A program made the translations under genes and the position numbers. DNA of 64,000 bases from Planctomycetota bacterium (GTDB taxonomy: Bacteria > Planctomycetota > J058): positions 1 to 64,000 of the forward strand of contig JAHBXY010000033.1 of the NCBI GenBank assembly GCA_019636275.1, given 5' to 3'. Of the stretch, positions 63,527 to 64,000 are shown one piece after another. Numbering within the stretch: the stretch's first letter is position 1; each line of letters starts with the position of its first letter. Under the pieces are notes generated by a model. The model made no database searches. It saw nothing but the letters and a program-made list of their open reading frames with translations, and had not been told where the DNA came from.

Positions 63527-64000
63527 ATGCGGCGCGAGCGACGTATCCTCCTCGGGGGCGTGATCTGGCTGGTCGGCCTGGCCGGCGCGGTCGCGGCCGC
63601 GCGCGCGCATGGTCCGGAGGTCGCGCGCCCGGTCGACCGGATCGGCCGCTGGCTCCTCTCGCGGCCGCACACCATCGAGGGACAGCTCCAGGGGCCGCTC
63701 GCCGTCGGCGACCCGCTGCTCGACGGGCGGCGGCGCGTGGTCGGCCGCGTCGTGCGCGTGCGCGCGCCCGACGGCAAGGACCTCGCGGCGACGTGGCACG
63801 CGCCGCTGGCCGTCGTCACCAGCGCCACGCCCTTCACCGTGACCGTGGCCCTCGACCCGGAGGTGCCTCCGCCGGACGCTTCGGCCCGCCTGGCCTCTTA
63901 CGCGGTGGCCCGCAACGACGGCCGCTGGATGCTCCGCACGCTCCTCCCCGAGCACAAGTGGCGGCTGCTCGTCGACGAGGTCAAGGGCTTCCTCGCCGAC
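63527..64000 (+). CDS. Partial: membrane-anchored protein with MCE/HlyD-like beta region
   Basis: 158 codons are present and the gene continues past the window. It starts with one membrane helix (LLGGVIWLVGLAGAVAAARA). It then reads IEGQLQGPLAVGDPLLDGRRRVVGRVVRV, quoted here only as the pattern G-D-P-L...V-G-R-V, which recalls the beta-barrel hinge of MCE or membrane-fusion proteins. The end of the visible part is helical (LRTLLPEHKWRLLVDEVKGF). The assignment is tentative. Confidence 0.6.
   Translation, partial: MRRERRILLGGVIWLVGLAGAVAAARAHGPEVARPVDRIGRWLLSRPHTIEGQLQGPLAVGDPLLDGRRRVVGRVVRVRAPDGKDLAATWHAPLAVVTSATPFTVTVALDPEVPPPDASARLASYAVARNDGRWMLRTLLPEHKWRLLVDEVKGFLAD

Overview
The window is very GC-rich (about three quarters G+C by eye) and densely packed. 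Many genes in a row share four-base GTGA/ATGA or TGATG overlaps, so translational coupling is common. Gene content suggests a planctomycete-like bacterium, although no rRNA or single decisive marker is present. The clues are a squalene-cyclase-repeat protein with a TonB-like amino terminus, several FHA and serine/threonine kinase proteins, a RING-like zinc protein with a membrane anchor, a giant alpha-2-macroglobulin-like protein without a signal peptide, and proteins with lysine/alanine/proline histone-H1-like tails. No tRNA, rRNA, CRISPR array, prophage or insertion sequence was seen.

Layout. 0.2-9 kb: squalene-repeat protein, SurA-like foldase, replicative polymerase DnaE, and a kinase fused to a formylglycine-enzyme-like domain. 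9-14 kb: a coupled P-II / acyl-CoA dehydrogenase / cupin operon, a prolyl oligopeptidase and a RING-like membrane protein. 14-20 kb: FHA-pseudokinase, FHA sensor-like protein, RNA methyltransferase and DUF488 protein. 19.8-24.2 kb: methyltransferase, lytic transglycosylase, DUF309, small hypotheticals and a VanY-type peptidase. 24.2-33.9 kb: a giant pseudokinase/STAND/TPR/GAF/sigma-54-activator gene, a TPR membrane protein and a membrane protein, all interrupted by frameshifts.

33.9-42.5 kb holds the most interesting locus. It is a tightly coupled minus-strand operon with hpnI (glycosyltransferase), hpnJ (B12/radical SAM), a second radical SAM enzyme, hpnK (deacetylase), an HpnL-like flippase-type membrane protein and a close relative of arginine:glycine amidinotransferase. 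HpnI, HpnK and HpnJ are the known route to bacteriohopanetetrol glucosamine and cyclitol ether. A coupled amidinotransferase suggests the amino group is converted to a guanidine, giving a guanidinylated hopanoid. Diverging from it is a lone receiver protein with an excellent sigma-54 promoter.

42.7-55.6 kb: membrane and unknown proteins, the 2,099-residue macroglobulin-like protein, an Asp23 protein, an M16 peptidase, an AlbA_2 protein and TtcA. 55.6-59 kb: a histidine kinase / NtrC-type regulator pair. 59-64 kb: intergenic duplications, two proteins with histone-like tails, an anti-sigma-type zinc-finger protein, small membrane proteins and a gene cut by the window end.

Non-coding structure includes a dispersed inverted-repeat family (core ACCACAGAGGAGCAGAG), a GTGATCGACGGCTGCGG motif at gene 3' ends, a 149-bp direct duplication, and several -10 boxes of the form TAGACT lying so close to start codons that leaderless mRNAs are likely.
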